Shown piece by piece: positions 50,541-59,281 of a stretch of DNA of 64,000 nt. The position numbers were made by a program, and so were the translations under genes. The notes beneath the pieces were generated by a model, which worked only from the letters and a program-made list of their open reading frames with translations, did no database searches and was not told the DNA's origin. Origin of the DNA: Pseudomonas frederiksbergensis (lineage in GTDB: Bacteria; Pseudomonadota; Gammaproteobacteria; Pseudomonadales; Pseudomonadaceae); assembly GCF_001952935.1 (NCBI RefSeq), contig NZ_CP018319.1:1787501-1851500 (forward strand), in the 5' to 3' direction. Every line of letters starts with the position of its first letter. Position 1 is the first letter of the stretch.

Positions 50541-52319
50541 ATGAATGAGACCAGCCCCCATCTTCTGCTACGCGCGCCCGTTCCGCTGCAGGTGCGCCTG
50601 TCGTTCTGTGAAGCCACCCCGCGCGATCTCAAGCGCTGGATCGCCAATCTGCCCAAAGCCAACATCGGCGAAACTGCTCGCCAGCTGTATCAAGGCTTGA
50701 GCGAACTCAATCAGCTGTTCACGCCCAGCGACAATCGCCTGCAATTGCTCGAACTGCTGCGGCCTGAGGTGTATTACGTCTGCAAACACCTTGAGCAGCA
50801 TTTCCTGCATCAATCGATTGTCCTCGACGAGCGTTCCCGCAAGATCGCCAACCTCTGCCAGGCGCTGCAAAGTCACTTGGCCATTGGCTATAAACAGATC
50901 GTGGTGCGCATCACACCAAAGTTCAGCAAGGACCGTGCACCGCTGCTGACCCAGGCATTGCAACGGGCGATCCATTGCCTGAACGGGCCGCTGATTCGCG
51001 CGACCAAACTCTATTGCCCGGTGCCGGAAGGCTTGTGGCTGGAGTTGCATCAGCTCTACCGGATCGCTTGCACGCACCGGCTCCAGCACACAAACCTGCG
51101 CGATGAGCTGGCCAGCCAGACGCAAACCCTGAGCATCGAACAGACGTACGTGGTCGCCTTGCTGCTGGGCGCCTCACGCTGCAACCAACTGCGCCAGCAT
51201 CAGATTGCCCGGGTGGCCGAGGTGCTGGAGCCCTGGAGCCGATGGATCAAGCTGCAACCGGGCATGCCGGCCACCGGGTTGTTTGCCGTCGCGCAAGACC
51301 TCGACACCGGGCCGCGTTACCGCACCAAGTTCCGCGCAGAACAGCAGGAGAGTTTGCTGGGGATCGATCCGCAGCCGTTGGTCGCGGCAATTGAAGCTCA
51401 TCTGCAAAAAAATGACAGTTCATCGCCACTGCCCGTGCCGGCGGGATTAAGCCTGGACACGTTGCAACACCTTCATGCCGCCTGGGGCCAGACGGCCGAG
51501 CGCGGTTTCCAGCGTACCGTGGGCCATGGCACGCTGACCCTGTGCCTGGGCATGAGCGCGCTGCATTTTTATCTGGGTGGGCAACGCTCATTCAGCGACA
51601 TCCTGAAAAACCCCGGCGCCCGGCCTGCACAGTTTTCGGTGACGCCTGTGTCCGGCCGGGAAAAGGATCAATGGCACCATGCCTTCGACGCTGCACCCCA
51701 AGGCAATCCAGACGCTTTATTGCCCTACGAAGAGATCGAATATCCACAACTTCAGAATGACGACAGTCGCGAAGCGTCCGACCGCAATCAGCACTTCCCG
51801 ACCCATGTCCTGTCGGTGGTCAATCACAGCCCCGGCGGTTACTGCCTGGCCTGGCCTGGCGCAGTGCCGGCCGAGTTGCAGGCCGGTGAGATGGTCGGCA
51901 TCGAGGATGCTGCCGGTCAGGGTTGGAGCATCGCGGTGGTGCGCTGGATCCGCCAGGTGCGCGGCGGTGGCACGCAGATGGGGATCGAGCAGGTTGCGCC
52001 CTGCGCCGAGCCTTGCGGCCTGCAACTGGTGCGTACCCACGATGACCACAGCCAATACCTGCGCGGCCTGTTGCTGCCGCAAATCAGCGCCATCGACGTG
52101 CCGGCCACTTTGCTCGCGCCGCGCCTGCCCTTTCAGGAGGGCAACAAGGTCATGATCAATACCCACGGCGAGGAACGCCGGGTCGGGCTGGAGCGGCGGC
52201 TGGCGAGCACCAACAGTTTCAATCAGTTCGCCTACCGTCCACTGGAGGTAGCCAGAAACGACAACGCCGCGGTGAGCGGCGCTGAGGAGGATTTTGATTC
52301 GTTGTGGAAAACACTTTGA
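50541..52319 (+). CDS. Conserved hypothetical protein with PilZ-like C-terminal region (PA4958-like)
   Basis: 592 residues. The first 400 residues are helical without known motif. At about residue 425-500 the pattern NHSPGG followed by YCLAWPG, LQAGEMVGI, and VVRWIRQVRGGGTQMGIE resembles a PilZ beta barrel: the NxSxxG motif is there but no RxxxR arm is seen before it. In P. aeruginosa the corresponding gene lies beside fimX, a c-di-GMP protein (from memory). The start is ATG 50541 (MNETSPHLLL). Role unknown; c-di-GMP binding would be speculative. Confidence 0.85.
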   Translation: MNETSPHLLLRAPVPLQVRLSFCEATPRDLKRWIANLPKANIGETARQLYQGLSELNQLFTPSDNRLQLLELLRPEVYYVCKHLEQHFLHQSIVLDERSRKIANLCQALQSHLAIGYKQIVVRITPKFSKDRAPLLTQALQRAIHCLNGPLIRATKLYCPVPEGLWLELHQLYRIACTHRLQHTNLRDELASQTQTLSIEQTYVVALLLGASRCNQLRQHQIARVAEVLEPWSRWIKLQPGMPATGLFAVAQDLDTGPRYRTKFRAEQQESLLGIDPQPLVAAIEAHLQKNDSSSPLPVPAGLSLDTLQHLHAAWGQTAERGFQRTVGHGTLTLCLGMSALHFYLGGQRSFSDILKNPGARPAQFSVTPVSGREKDQWHHAFDAAPQGNPDALLPYEEIEYPQLQNDDSREASDRNQHFPTHVLSVVNHSPGGYCLAWPGAVPAELQAGEMVGIEDAAGQGWSIAVVRWIRQVRGGGTQMGIEQVAPCAEPCGLQLVRTHDDHSQYLRGLLLPQISAIDVPATLLAPRLPFQEGNKVMINTHGEERRVGLERRLASTNSFNQFAYRPLEVARNDNAAVSGAEEDFDSLWKTL

Positions 52320-52347
52320 GGGTGAATCTGTAAGACCGCGGCGCGGC

Positions 52348-52459
52348 CTTCGCGAGCAAGTCGGATCGCCGCACCGCCGCTCCCACAGTGGATCTCTGGA
52401 GTTCACAAATTATGTGTTCACAGCAGATCAAGTGTGGGAGCGGGCTTGCTCGCGAAGAG
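52348..52459. repeat. REP/BIME element with one altered arm
   Basis: The right arm is regular (GTGGGAGCGGGCTTGCTCGC, 52433-52452). The left arm starts CTTCGCGAGCAAG but then reads TCGGATCGCCGCACCGCCGC before CTCCCACA, so about 15 unrelated bases replace or interrupt the usual CCCG core. It fills most of the gap between the PA4958-like gene and serB. Confidence 0.8.
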
Positions 52460-52481
52460 GCCCTTTTAGTAAATACAAGAC

Positions 52482-53696
52482 TTAAAGCTGCCCGTCGCGA
52501 TCCCGGAAACCCAGCAGATACAGCACGCCATCCAGCCCAAGGGTGGAAATCGCCTGCTTCGCCGACTGCTTGACCAGCGGCTTGGCACGGAACGCCACGC
52601 CCAACCCGGCAATCGCCAGCATTGGCAAATCGTTGGCGCCGTCGCCGACCGCAATGGTCTGCTCCAGACGCAAACCTTCCTTGTGCGCCAGTTCCTTCAG
52701 CAGATCCGCCTTGCGTTGCGCATCAACAATCGGCTCGACCGCCACGCCAGTCACTTTGCCGTCCACGACTTCCAGTTCATTGGCGAACACGTAGTCGATG
52801 CCCAGCTTGGCCTGCAATTGCTTGGCGAAATAGGTAAAGCCGCCCGACAGGATGGCGGTCTTGTAGCCCAGACGCTTAAGTTCGGCGAACAGTGTTTCGG
52901 CACCTTCGGTCAACCGCAGGGAGGCGCCGATGGAATCCAGCACGCTGACGTCCAGCCCTTTCAACAAGGCCAGGCGCTCCTTGAAGCTGGCGCGGAAGTC
53001 CAATTCGCCGGCCATCGCCCGCTCGGTGATCGCAGACACCTGATCACCGACGCCGGCAGCCTTGGCCAGTTCGTCGATGACTTCGGCTTCGATCAGCGTC
53101 GAGTCCATGTCGAACACCGCCAGGCGACGGTTACGACGGAACAGTGAATCTTCCTGGAAGGCGATGTCGACGTTCAGTTCCTGCGCGACGCTGAGGAATT
53201 CGGCCCGCAGCGCTTGCGGATCAGCCGCTTCACCACGAACGGAAAACTCGATGCAGCCCTTGCCCTGATCGGCCGGTGTGTCCAGCGGCATGCGCCCGGA
53301 CAGACGATCGATGTGGTCGATGTTCAGGCCATATTTGGCAGTGATCGAACTCACGGCCTGCAATTGTCCGGCGGTCACTTTGCGGGTCAGCAGGGTCACG
53401 ATGTGGCGTTTCTTGCCCTGATTGCCAACCCACTGCTGGTAATCCTCTTCGGACACCGGCGTAAAACGCACTTGCTGATCGAGTTTGTAAGCCGTGAACA
53501 GGATGTCCTTGAGCACCGACTTGCCTTGTTCGGTGTCAGGAATTTCAACCAGGATGCCAAACGACAGGGTGTCGTGGATCACCGCCTGGCCGATGTCGAG
53601 AATGTTCACACCACCCTGGGCCAGAACGCCGGTAATGGCCGCAGTCAGACCCGGACGGTCGACTCCCGTGATGTTTATCAGGACGATTTCGCGCAA
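52482..53696 (-). CDS. serB: Phosphoserine phosphatase SerB
   Basis: 404 residues. Last step of serine synthesis. Two N-terminal ACT-like regulatory regions are followed by the HAD domain: FDMDSTLIEAEVIDELA (nucleophile DMDST), LSGGFTYFA and GDGANDLPML. The family N terminus REIVLINITG is preceded by TTG at 53696, with a G-rich site (GCGGGGGTG) 5-10 bases before it, so TTG is the likely start; no ATG or GTG is available near. An earlier in-frame TTG (53711) is less likely. Confidence 0.96.
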   Translation of the reverse strand: MREIVLINITGVDRPGLTAAITGVLAQGGVNILDIGQAVIHDTLSFGILVEIPDTEQGKSVLKDILFTAYKLDQQVRFTPVSEEDYQQWVGNQGKKRHIVTLLTRKVTAGQLQAVSSITAKYGLNIDHIDRLSGRMPLDTPADQGKGCIEFSVRGEAADPQALRAEFLSVAQELNVDIAFQEDSLFRRNRRLAVFDMDSTLIEAEVIDELAKAAGVGDQVSAITERAMAGELDFRASFKERLALLKGLDVSVLDSIGASLRLTEGAETLFAELKRLGYKTAILSGGFTYFAKQLQAKLGIDYVFANELEVVDGKVTGVAVEPIVDAQRKADLLKELAHKEGLRLEQTIAVGDGANDLPMLAIAGLGVAFRAKPLVKQSAKQAISTLGLDGVLYLLGFRDRDGQL

Positions 53697-53767
53697 GGCG
53701 CACCCCCGCAAGTGGAAAAAAACCGCATTCTACCTACATTCAGTGACCATCGGGCACCGTGAGCGCT

Positions 53768-53795
53768 TTGACGGTCTAGGGCCTGTCGCTATACT
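53768..53795 (+). promoter_or_regulatory. Sigma70-type promoter of the AhpA-family gene
   Basis: TTGACG (53768-53773), 16-base spacer, TATACT (53790-53795). It lies 36 bases before the GTG start of the following gene, in the divergent space with serB. Confidence 0.75.
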
Positions 53796-53831
53796 GCGCG
53801 TCAACTTCACGGACAAAAGAGCCGAGCTCAA

Positions 53832-55361
53832 GTGAACCGGCCCACGCCAGTAAAAACCGATAACTTCTTTCTGCTGATCTTCCGTGCACTGCGCCACCGC
53901 CGTGTACCGATTGCATTGCGCATCGCCAGCCATAACGTGATCCTGGTCGCTCTGGCCCTGGTGATCTATGCCTGCGTGATGGGTTTGCAGTTCAAGCAGG
54001 CCATGCACGAGCAGGCGGATGCGCTGGGCGAAAGCCTGACCACCCAGACTGCCACGTCCGCCACGGAGCTGTTGGTGTCCAACGACATCCTCAGCCTCAA
54101 CGTGCTGCTCAACAACCTGACCAAAAACAAGCTGGTGGCTCACGCTGCCATCTACAGCGTGGATAACCGCATCCTCGCCGAAGCCGGTCAGCGCCCCAAG
54201 CACAGCCTGCTGGGCGAAGCCGAAGGCATGTACCAGAGCAAGATCACCTTCCAGGATGTGACCGCCGGGCAACTGCGCATCAGCCTGGACATGGATCAGT
54301 TCCAGCAGCCGATGACCATCAGCCTGCAAAGCATGGGCATTTTGAGCGCGATTCTGCTGGCACTGTCCCTGGCCTTGAGCCTGCGCCTGGGGCGGCACAT
54401 CTCCACGCCGTTGCTGCAATTGCGAGTGTGGCTGCGCCATATCGACGAACACACCCCGGCCACCGAGCGTCAGGATGAGATCGGCGATCTGGCCCGTCAG
54501 TTGCACGCCGACTTCGCGCCAGAGCCCGCCGAGCCGGAACCCGCTCCCGAGCCTGAATACGACGAAAGCGACTACGAAGACGCGGACGATAACGAGCCAA
54601 CCTTCGAAGTGCGCAATTTGCGTGACCCGAGTTTCGATGAAACCAAGCCTGTGGCCGGCCTCAAGCCTGCACCACGGCGCGTTGTCAGCACCGTTGAAGA
54701 CGATGACGACGATGCATTTGCCGATTTGCGTGACGAATCAGCTGCGACCGCGCCGAAACTGCTAGTCAAACCGCAACTGTCGAACGTGCCGCAACACAGC
54801 GCGGTGCTGGCCGTGCAGCTGGGTGCCCAGGATCAGCTGCGTCGCCTGCCCCGCACACGTTTGGAAGAGCTGCTCAAACGCTATCGCGACTGCCTCGATC
54901 AGGCCGCCTCGCTCTACCAGAGCGAACTGCACACCCTGAACGATGGCAGCACGCTGATGCTGTTCCACACCGAAGACAGCGGCGACGACTACCTGACCAA
55001 CGCTATCTGTTGCGGTGAGTTGTTGCGGGCTCTGGGCCATCAATTGCAGATCGAAGTCGCCGACAGCGGCATCACCCTGCAATTGCAATTAGGCCTGACC
55101 CTGGGTGACGAGCTGTTCGGCCTGAGCCAGATCGATCTGCTGCTGACCGAATCCGCCCAGGATGCGTTGGCCCTGTCGCAACACAGCCGCAACCTGTTGC
55201 TGGTGGAGCGCAAGATCGGTGACGACGCGCTGATCCGCCAGCGCGCACGAATCCGGCCGATTGCCAGCCCGGAAGGCGCTTGTTGCGTAGAGCGGCTGAT
55301 GGAGCCTTATCCGTCGATGCTGGAGCGGCAACTGGCGCGGATGCACGAACGACGGGCGTAA
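53832..55361 (+). CDS. AhpA/YtjB family membrane protein with cyclase-like C terminus
   Basis: 509 residues. Two membrane helices (about 33-52 and 170-192) flank a periplasmic region of roughly 115 residues; a HAMP-like segment (LLQLRVWLRHIDEH) and an acidic Glu/Asp linker follow. The C-terminal 200 residues (LAVQLGAQDQLRRL, LNDGSTLMLFHTED, LQLQLGLTLGDELFG) have the layout of a class III nucleotide cyclase domain but lack the metal-binding aspartates, so it would be an inactive, regulatory relative. Starts with GTG 53832. Family assignment to AhpA/YtjB is from the N-terminal part. Confidence 0.8.
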   Translation: MNRPTPVKTDNFFLLIFRALRHRRVPIALRIASHNVILVALALVIYACVMGLQFKQAMHEQADALGESLTTQTATSATELLVSNDILSLNVLLNNLTKNKLVAHAAIYSVDNRILAEAGQRPKHSLLGEAEGMYQSKITFQDVTAGQLRISLDMDQFQQPMTISLQSMGILSAILLALSLALSLRLGRHISTPLLQLRVWLRHIDEHTPATERQDEIGDLARQLHADFAPEPAEPEPAPEPEYDESDYEDADDNEPTFEVRNLRDPSFDETKPVAGLKPAPRRVVSTVEDDDDDAFADLRDESAATAPKLLVKPQLSNVPQHSAVLAVQLGAQDQLRRLPRTRLEELLKRYRDCLDQAASLYQSELHTLNDGSTLMLFHTEDSGDDYLTNAICCGELLRALGHQLQIEVADSGITLQLQLGLTLGDELFGLSQIDLLLTESAQDALALSQHSRNLLLVERKIGDDALIRQRARIRPIASPEGACCVERLMEPYPSMLERQLARMHERRA

Positions 55362-55377
55362 TAGCCCTGTTGTGAAG

Positions 55378-55409
55378 AAGCCCGCAGACGAGTGATTGTC
55401 TGCGGGCTT
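55378..55409 (+). terminator. Terminator of the AhpA-family gene
   Basis: AAGCCCGCAGAC (55378-55389) and GTCTGCGGGCTT (55398-55409) form a 12-bp stem, followed by TTTTGTTG, 16 bases after the stop codon. Confidence 0.93.
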
Positions 55410-55430
55410 TTTGTTGCCTGTCCTGGCCTC

Positions 55431-55506
55431 ATCGCGAGCAGGCTCGCTCCCACAGGGACCTTGTGTACGCCAGAAAACCATGTGGGAGCGGGCTTGCTCG
55501 CGAAGG
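55431..55506. repeat. REP/BIME element, tail-to-tail pair
   Basis: ATCGCGAGCAGGCTCGCTCC and, after about 30 bases, TGTGGGAGCGGGCTTGCTCG. The left unit is a GCAGGCTCGC variant. It lies between two terminators of convergent genes. Confidence 0.88.
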
Positions 55507-55548
55507 GGCCAGGACGAACAACAGAGATCTCCAACCTGCAGAAACAAC

Positions 55549-55572
55549 AAAGCCCGCATCTCTGCAGGCTTT
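55549..55572 (-). terminator. Terminator of the pqiC-like gene
   Basis: AAAGCCcGCA and TGCaGGCTTT with loop TCTC, one mismatch; on the minus strand followed by GTTGTTTC. It is 20 bases after the lipoprotein gene. Confidence 0.82.
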
Positions 55573-55591
55573 GTGTTGAATCCATCCAGGC

Positions 55592-56305
55592 TTAGAACCT
55601 GAACACTTCCATATCGGTCCTGATCGGCGAAGCCATCGGGATCTTCGGTTGTTTGTCTTGCCCGGCTGCCGGTGCCGCAGGCTTTGCAGGAGCTTTACGT
55701 GGCGCCTCGGCGATCGGTGGCTGATTCGCCAGCGGCTTGAGCGCCGTCGACAGTTGCTCGGCCAGACGCTGCAACAACACACCCTGGGCTTGAACCTGAG
55801 CCGCAGTCCCGCCCGCATGCTGCTCTTGCAGATGAATGATGCGGTTATCACGAACCTGGCCACGACGGTCGATCAGACGCCATTGCGCATCCAGGATCGC
55901 CGGTTGCGACTCACCCGAGTCCAGGCGAGTAATCGTCAGGAGAACCTGCACATCCGGCGTGAAGCCTACTGTCGCTGGCGCCAGCACCACGCGCTGGCTG
56001 TCCAGATGACCGGCGACCTGACGCAGCAGCAGCTGGTCGATATCCGACGACAGGCTACCCGCCCAACGACCATCCGTCGAAGCTTGCAAGCTGCCATCCG
56101 GCTGTCGCTGCAACAATGTTTCGCGTTGCAGGTAATCGGCAACCGTTACCGGACCCAACAATACCGCCATGCCCGCGCTTTGCGCAGGCTGAGCCGGACT
56201 TCCGCTGTCCAGCTGATACAGCGACACCGGTTGGTGAACGCTGCAACCCGCCAGGCCAAGAACGCCGGCGAGCATCAAAATAAAAGGAAGGCGCAGAGCA
56301 GTCAT
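55592..56305 (-). CDS. pqiC: PqiC-like outer-membrane-associated lipoprotein
   Basis: 237 residues with a lipobox LAGC after a 19-residue signal peptide (MTALRLPFILMLAGVLG). The rest matches the ABC-type transport auxiliary lipoprotein family (DUF330): VSLYQLDSG, VAVLLGPVTVADYLQR-like start and RWAGSLSSDIDQLLLRQV. In E. coli PqiC anchors the PqiB needle of the MCE lipid-transport system to the outer membrane. Here neither pqiA nor pqiB is beside it. C-terminal tail is Pro/Ala/Lys-rich. Confidence 0.88.
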   Translation of the reverse strand: MTALRLPFILMLAGVLGLAGCSVHQPVSLYQLDSGSPAQPAQSAGMAVLLGPVTVADYLQRETLLQRQPDGSLQASTDGRWAGSLSSDIDQLLLRQVAGHLDSQRVVLAPATVGFTPDVQVLLTITRLDSGESQPAILDAQWRLIDRRGQVRDNRIIHLQEQHAGGTAAQVQAQGVLLQRLAEQLSTALKPLANQPPIAEAPRKAPAKPAAPAAGQDKQPKIPMASPIRTDMEVFRF

Positions 56306-56441
56306 CGTCCCATCCAGGTGGTTGCCACAAGGCTAACCACAGTGAAAATACTCAAAAAATGTGAAGAACGCTCGGCCACGCCGGCGCTTGAAAGGCCATA
56401 TCATCCGTGAATATGCGTTCCGACTCCAGCGGCAAAGCGTC

Positions 56442-56469
56442 GATCTACGCGTTAAATCGTAGATCGAGC
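56442..56469 (-). other. Hairpin between parC and pqiC
   Basis: TCGATCTACG (56442-56451) and CGTAGATCGA (56460-56469) form a perfect 10-bp stem with loop CGTTAAAT, 13 bases after the parC stop. There is no T-run, so it may be a processing or stability hairpin rather than a terminator. Confidence 0.5.
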
Positions 56470-56481
56470 GCTCTAGGACGC

Positions 56482-58749
56482 TTAATTGAGGTTTTCGACG
56501 AGCAGTGCATCTACCCTCTGAAAGCCACGTGGCAGTTTGTTACCACGACGCCCACGCTCACCTTTGTAGTGTTCGAGGTCGTCTGCTTTTAGTGACAAGG
56601 TACGTTTTCCGGCCTGCAACACCAATGTGGCGCCATCCGGCAGAACGGCGATGTCCGTGACATATTCTTCGCGGCTGGCCACACGCTCGCCGGAAATCCC
56701 GATGATCTTGTTGCCTTTGCCCTTACCTAATTGTGGCAGGTCGCTGATTTTGAAAATCAGCAGGCGACCTTCGGTAGTCACCGAGGCCAGCCAGTTCTGT
56801 TCACGATCAGCCACCGGACGCGGCAAAATGACCTTCGCGTTGTTCGGCAGACTCAACAGAGCCTTGCCGGCCTTGTTCTTGGCTTGCAGGTCTTCACCTT
56901 TTACCACGAAACCGTAACCGGCATCGGACGCAATCACGTACAGCGAGTCGTCTTCCGGCATCAGCACGCATTCAAAGCTCGCCCCCGGTGGCGGCGTCAG
57001 ACGACCGGTCAGCGGTTCGCCCTGGCCTCGGGCCGATGGCAGCGTGTGCGCGGCCACCGAATAGCTGCGACCGGTGGAGTCGATAAACACCGCAAACTGG
57101 TTGGAGCGCCCGGGCGCCAGAGCCTTGAAACCGTCCCCGGCCTTGTAGGAAAGCCCGGTGGCGTCGATTTCATGACCCTTGGCGGAACGAACCCAGCCTT
57201 TTTCCGACAGGACGACGGTCACTTTCTCGTTTGGCAGCAGATCGTGCTCGGTCAGGGCCTTGGCTTCGGCGCGTTCGACGATTGGCGACCGGCGGTCGTC
57301 GCCGTACGTTTCGGCGTCCTTGATCAGTTCGGTGCGCACCAGTTTTTTCAGTTTGGCTTCGCTGCCCAGCAGGGCTTGCAGCTTGGCTTGTTCCTTGAGC
57401 AGTTCATCCTGCTCGGCACGCAGCTTCATTTCTTCCAGTCGCGCCAATTGACGCAAACGGGTGTCGAGAATGTAGTCGGCCTGGATTTCGCTCAGGGCGA
57501 AACGCTCGATCAACGCGGCTTTCGGGTGCTCCTCGGTGCGGATGATGTGAATCACTTCATCCAGGTTGAGGTAGGCGATCAACAAACCGTCCAACAGGTG
57601 CAGGCGACGCTCGACCTTATCCAGGCGGAATTGCAGGCGGCGACGCACAGTCTGCACCCGGAATTCCAGCCACTCGACCAACAGCGCGCGCAGGTTTTTC
57701 AGCTGCGGCTTGCCGTCCAGACCAATGATGTTGATGTTGACCCGGTAACTCGACTCCAGCTCGGTGCTGGCGAACAGGTGGGTCATCAATGCATCGTGGT
57801 CAAAGTTTTTGCGTGCGCCCGGAATAATCACGATCCGGCACGGGTTTTCGTGGTCGGACTCGTCTCGCAAGTCAGCGATCTGCGGGGCTTTCGACGGTTT
57901 GGCCTGCATCATGGCCGCGATCTGTTCCAGCACCTTGGCGCCAGACACCTGATGCGGCAGCGCGGTGACGATGATGTCGCCGTCTTCGACGTGGTAAACA
58001 GCGCGCATGCGCACCGAGCCCTTGCCGGTTTCGTACATTTTCAGCAGGTCGGCACGCGGCGTGATGATTTCCGCTTCGGTCGGGTAATCCGGGCCCTGGA
58101 TGTGTTCGCAGAGTTGCTCGACCGTGGCTTTGGGCTCATCAAGCAGACGCACGCAAGCCGTGGCGACTTCGCGCAGGTTGTGTGGCGGTACATCGGTGGC
58201 CATGCCCACGGCGATGCCGGTGGTGCCGTTGAGCAGGATGTTGGGCAAACGCGCCGGCAACACCAGCGGCTCTTCCAGCGTACCGTCGAAGTTCGGCCCC
58301 CAGTCCGCAGTGCCCTGGCCCAGTTCGCTGAGCAGCACTTCGGAATAACGCGACAGCCGCGCTTCGGTGTAACGCATGGCGGCGAAGGACTTGGGATCAT
58401 CCGGCGCACCCCAGTTACCCTGGCCGTCGACCAGCGTGTAGCGATAGCTGAACGGCTGGGCCATCAGGACCATGGCTTCGTAGCAGGCCGAGTCACCGTG
58501 CGGGTGGAATTTACCAAGCACGTCACCGACGGTACGCGCCGATTTTTTGTGCTTGGAATCGGCGTCCAGCCCCAACTCGCTCATCGCGTAGATGATGCGC
58601 CGCTGTACCGGTTTCAGGCCGTCGCCGATATGCGGCAAGGCACGGTCCATGATCACGTACATGGAGTAGTTGAGGTAGGCATTTTCGGTGAAGTCAGCCA
58701 GTGACCGGCGTTCTACACCGTCCAGGCTGAGATCAAGGGAGTCGCTCAT
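56482..58749 (-). CDS. parC: DNA topoisomerase IV subunit A
   Basis: 755 residues. Decatenates daughter chromosomes with ParE. The active-site Tyr is in [13 protein letters not shown]; the quinolone-determining region reads [11 protein letters not shown] with Ser and Glu unchanged, the sensitive form. The C-terminal beta-propeller blades follow. The start is ATG 58749 ([15 protein letters not shown]). It follows the retropepsin-like gene by 7 bases. Confidence 0.97.
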   Translation of the reverse strand: MSDSLDLSLDGVERRSLADFTENAYLNYSMYVIMDRALPHIGDGLKPVQRRIIYAMSELGLDADSKHKKSARTVGDVLGKFHPHGDSACYEAMVLMAQPFSYRYTLVDGQGNWGAPDDPKSFAAMRYTEARLSRYSEVLLSELGQGTADWGPNFDGTLEEPLVLPARLPNILLNGTTGIAVGMATDVPPHNLREVATACVRLLDEPKATVEQLCEHIQGPDYPTEAEIITPRADLLKMYETGKGSVRMRAVYHVEDGDIIVTALPHQVSGAKVLEQIAAMMQAKPSKAPQIADLRDESDHENPCRIVIIPGARKNFDHDALMTHLFASTELESSYRVNINIIGLDGKPQLKNLRALLVEWLEFRVQTVRRRLQFRLDKVERRLHLLDGLLIAYLNLDEVIHIIRTEEHPKAALIERFALSEIQADYILDTRLRQLARLEEMKLRAEQDELLKEQAKLQALLGSEAKLKKLVRTELIKDAETYGDDRRSPIVERAEAKALTEHDLLPNEKVTVVLSEKGWVRSAKGHEIDATGLSYKAGDGFKALAPGRSNQFAVFIDSTGRSYSVAAHTLPSARGQGEPLTGRLTPPPGASFECVLMPEDDSLYVIASDAGYGFVVKGEDLQAKNKAGKALLSLPNNAKVILPRPVADREQNWLASVTTEGRLLIFKISDLPQLGKGKGNKIIGISGERVASREEYVTDIAVLPDGATLVLQAGKRTLSLKADDLEHYKGERGRRGNKLPRGFQRVDALLVENLN

Positions 58750-58756
58750 GCGGGCC

Positions 58757-59281
58757 TCATCGGTTCGTTGTCTGGCGCAGCAGCATGGTGCCACCGCGCT
58801 GGGTAAATTCAAGTTTGTTCAGCGCGCTCATTCCGAGCAGCACTTGCTTGCCATCCAGGCCCGGCACGACGAGGGCGCGCACATCACGCAGCACAATGTC
58901 GCCCAGTTGCAGGCGGTCGATGCGGGTTCGGTAACCCTGGGCTCGACCGTTGGCTGTGCTCAGGGTCACCCCGAAGCCTTTTTCCAGCTTCAGCCGTTCG
59001 GCCAATTCCGCCGGGATCGACACGTCGGTCGCCCCGGTATCGAGCATGAAATCCACCGGTTGGCCGTTGATCTGGCCGCTGGCGACGAAGTGACCCTGGT
59101 TGTTACTGGCCAGTTTCACCTCGATAAAACCTTCGCCCTGCTCCGAGCTGACCACAATATTAGGATTCTGCTGACGCGCTTCCCACTGGCCGAAAAATCG
59201 AGTGGCCAGAAACAGCGCCGCGCACCAGGCCAGCACCATTAACACACGACCGACGCGTTTGCCTGGCGGCTGCTGACTCAT
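58757..59281 (-). CDS. Membrane-anchored retropepsin-like aspartic protease (TIGR02281)
   Basis: 174 residues. One N-terminal membrane helix ([19 protein letters not shown]), then a single clan-AA aspartic protease domain with the catalytic motif [11 protein letters not shown] (about residue 82) and the family's [12 protein letters not shown] ending. As in retroviral proteases, one chain has one half of the active site, so it should work as a dimer, with the domain in the periplasm. The ATG overlaps the upstream phytase-like gene's stop by four bases. Substrate unknown. Confidence 0.92.
   Translation of the reverse strand: MSQQPPGKRVGRVLMVLAWCAALFLATRFFGQWEARQQNPNIVVSSEQGEGFIEVKLASNNQGHFVASGQINGQPVDFMLDTGATDVSIPAELAERLKLEKGFGVTLSTANGRAQGYRTRIDRLQLGDIVLRDVRALVVPGLDGKQVLLGMSALNKLEFTQRGGTMLLRQTTNR

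Noticed and set aside
56731..58704. 657-codon plus-strand frame antisense to parC
   Set aside because: Shadow of parC third-position GC bias, no recognisable domain.
57000..58749. Quinolone-resistance change in parC
   Set aside because: The determining region has Ser and Glu at the usual positions, so it is the ordinary sensitive form.
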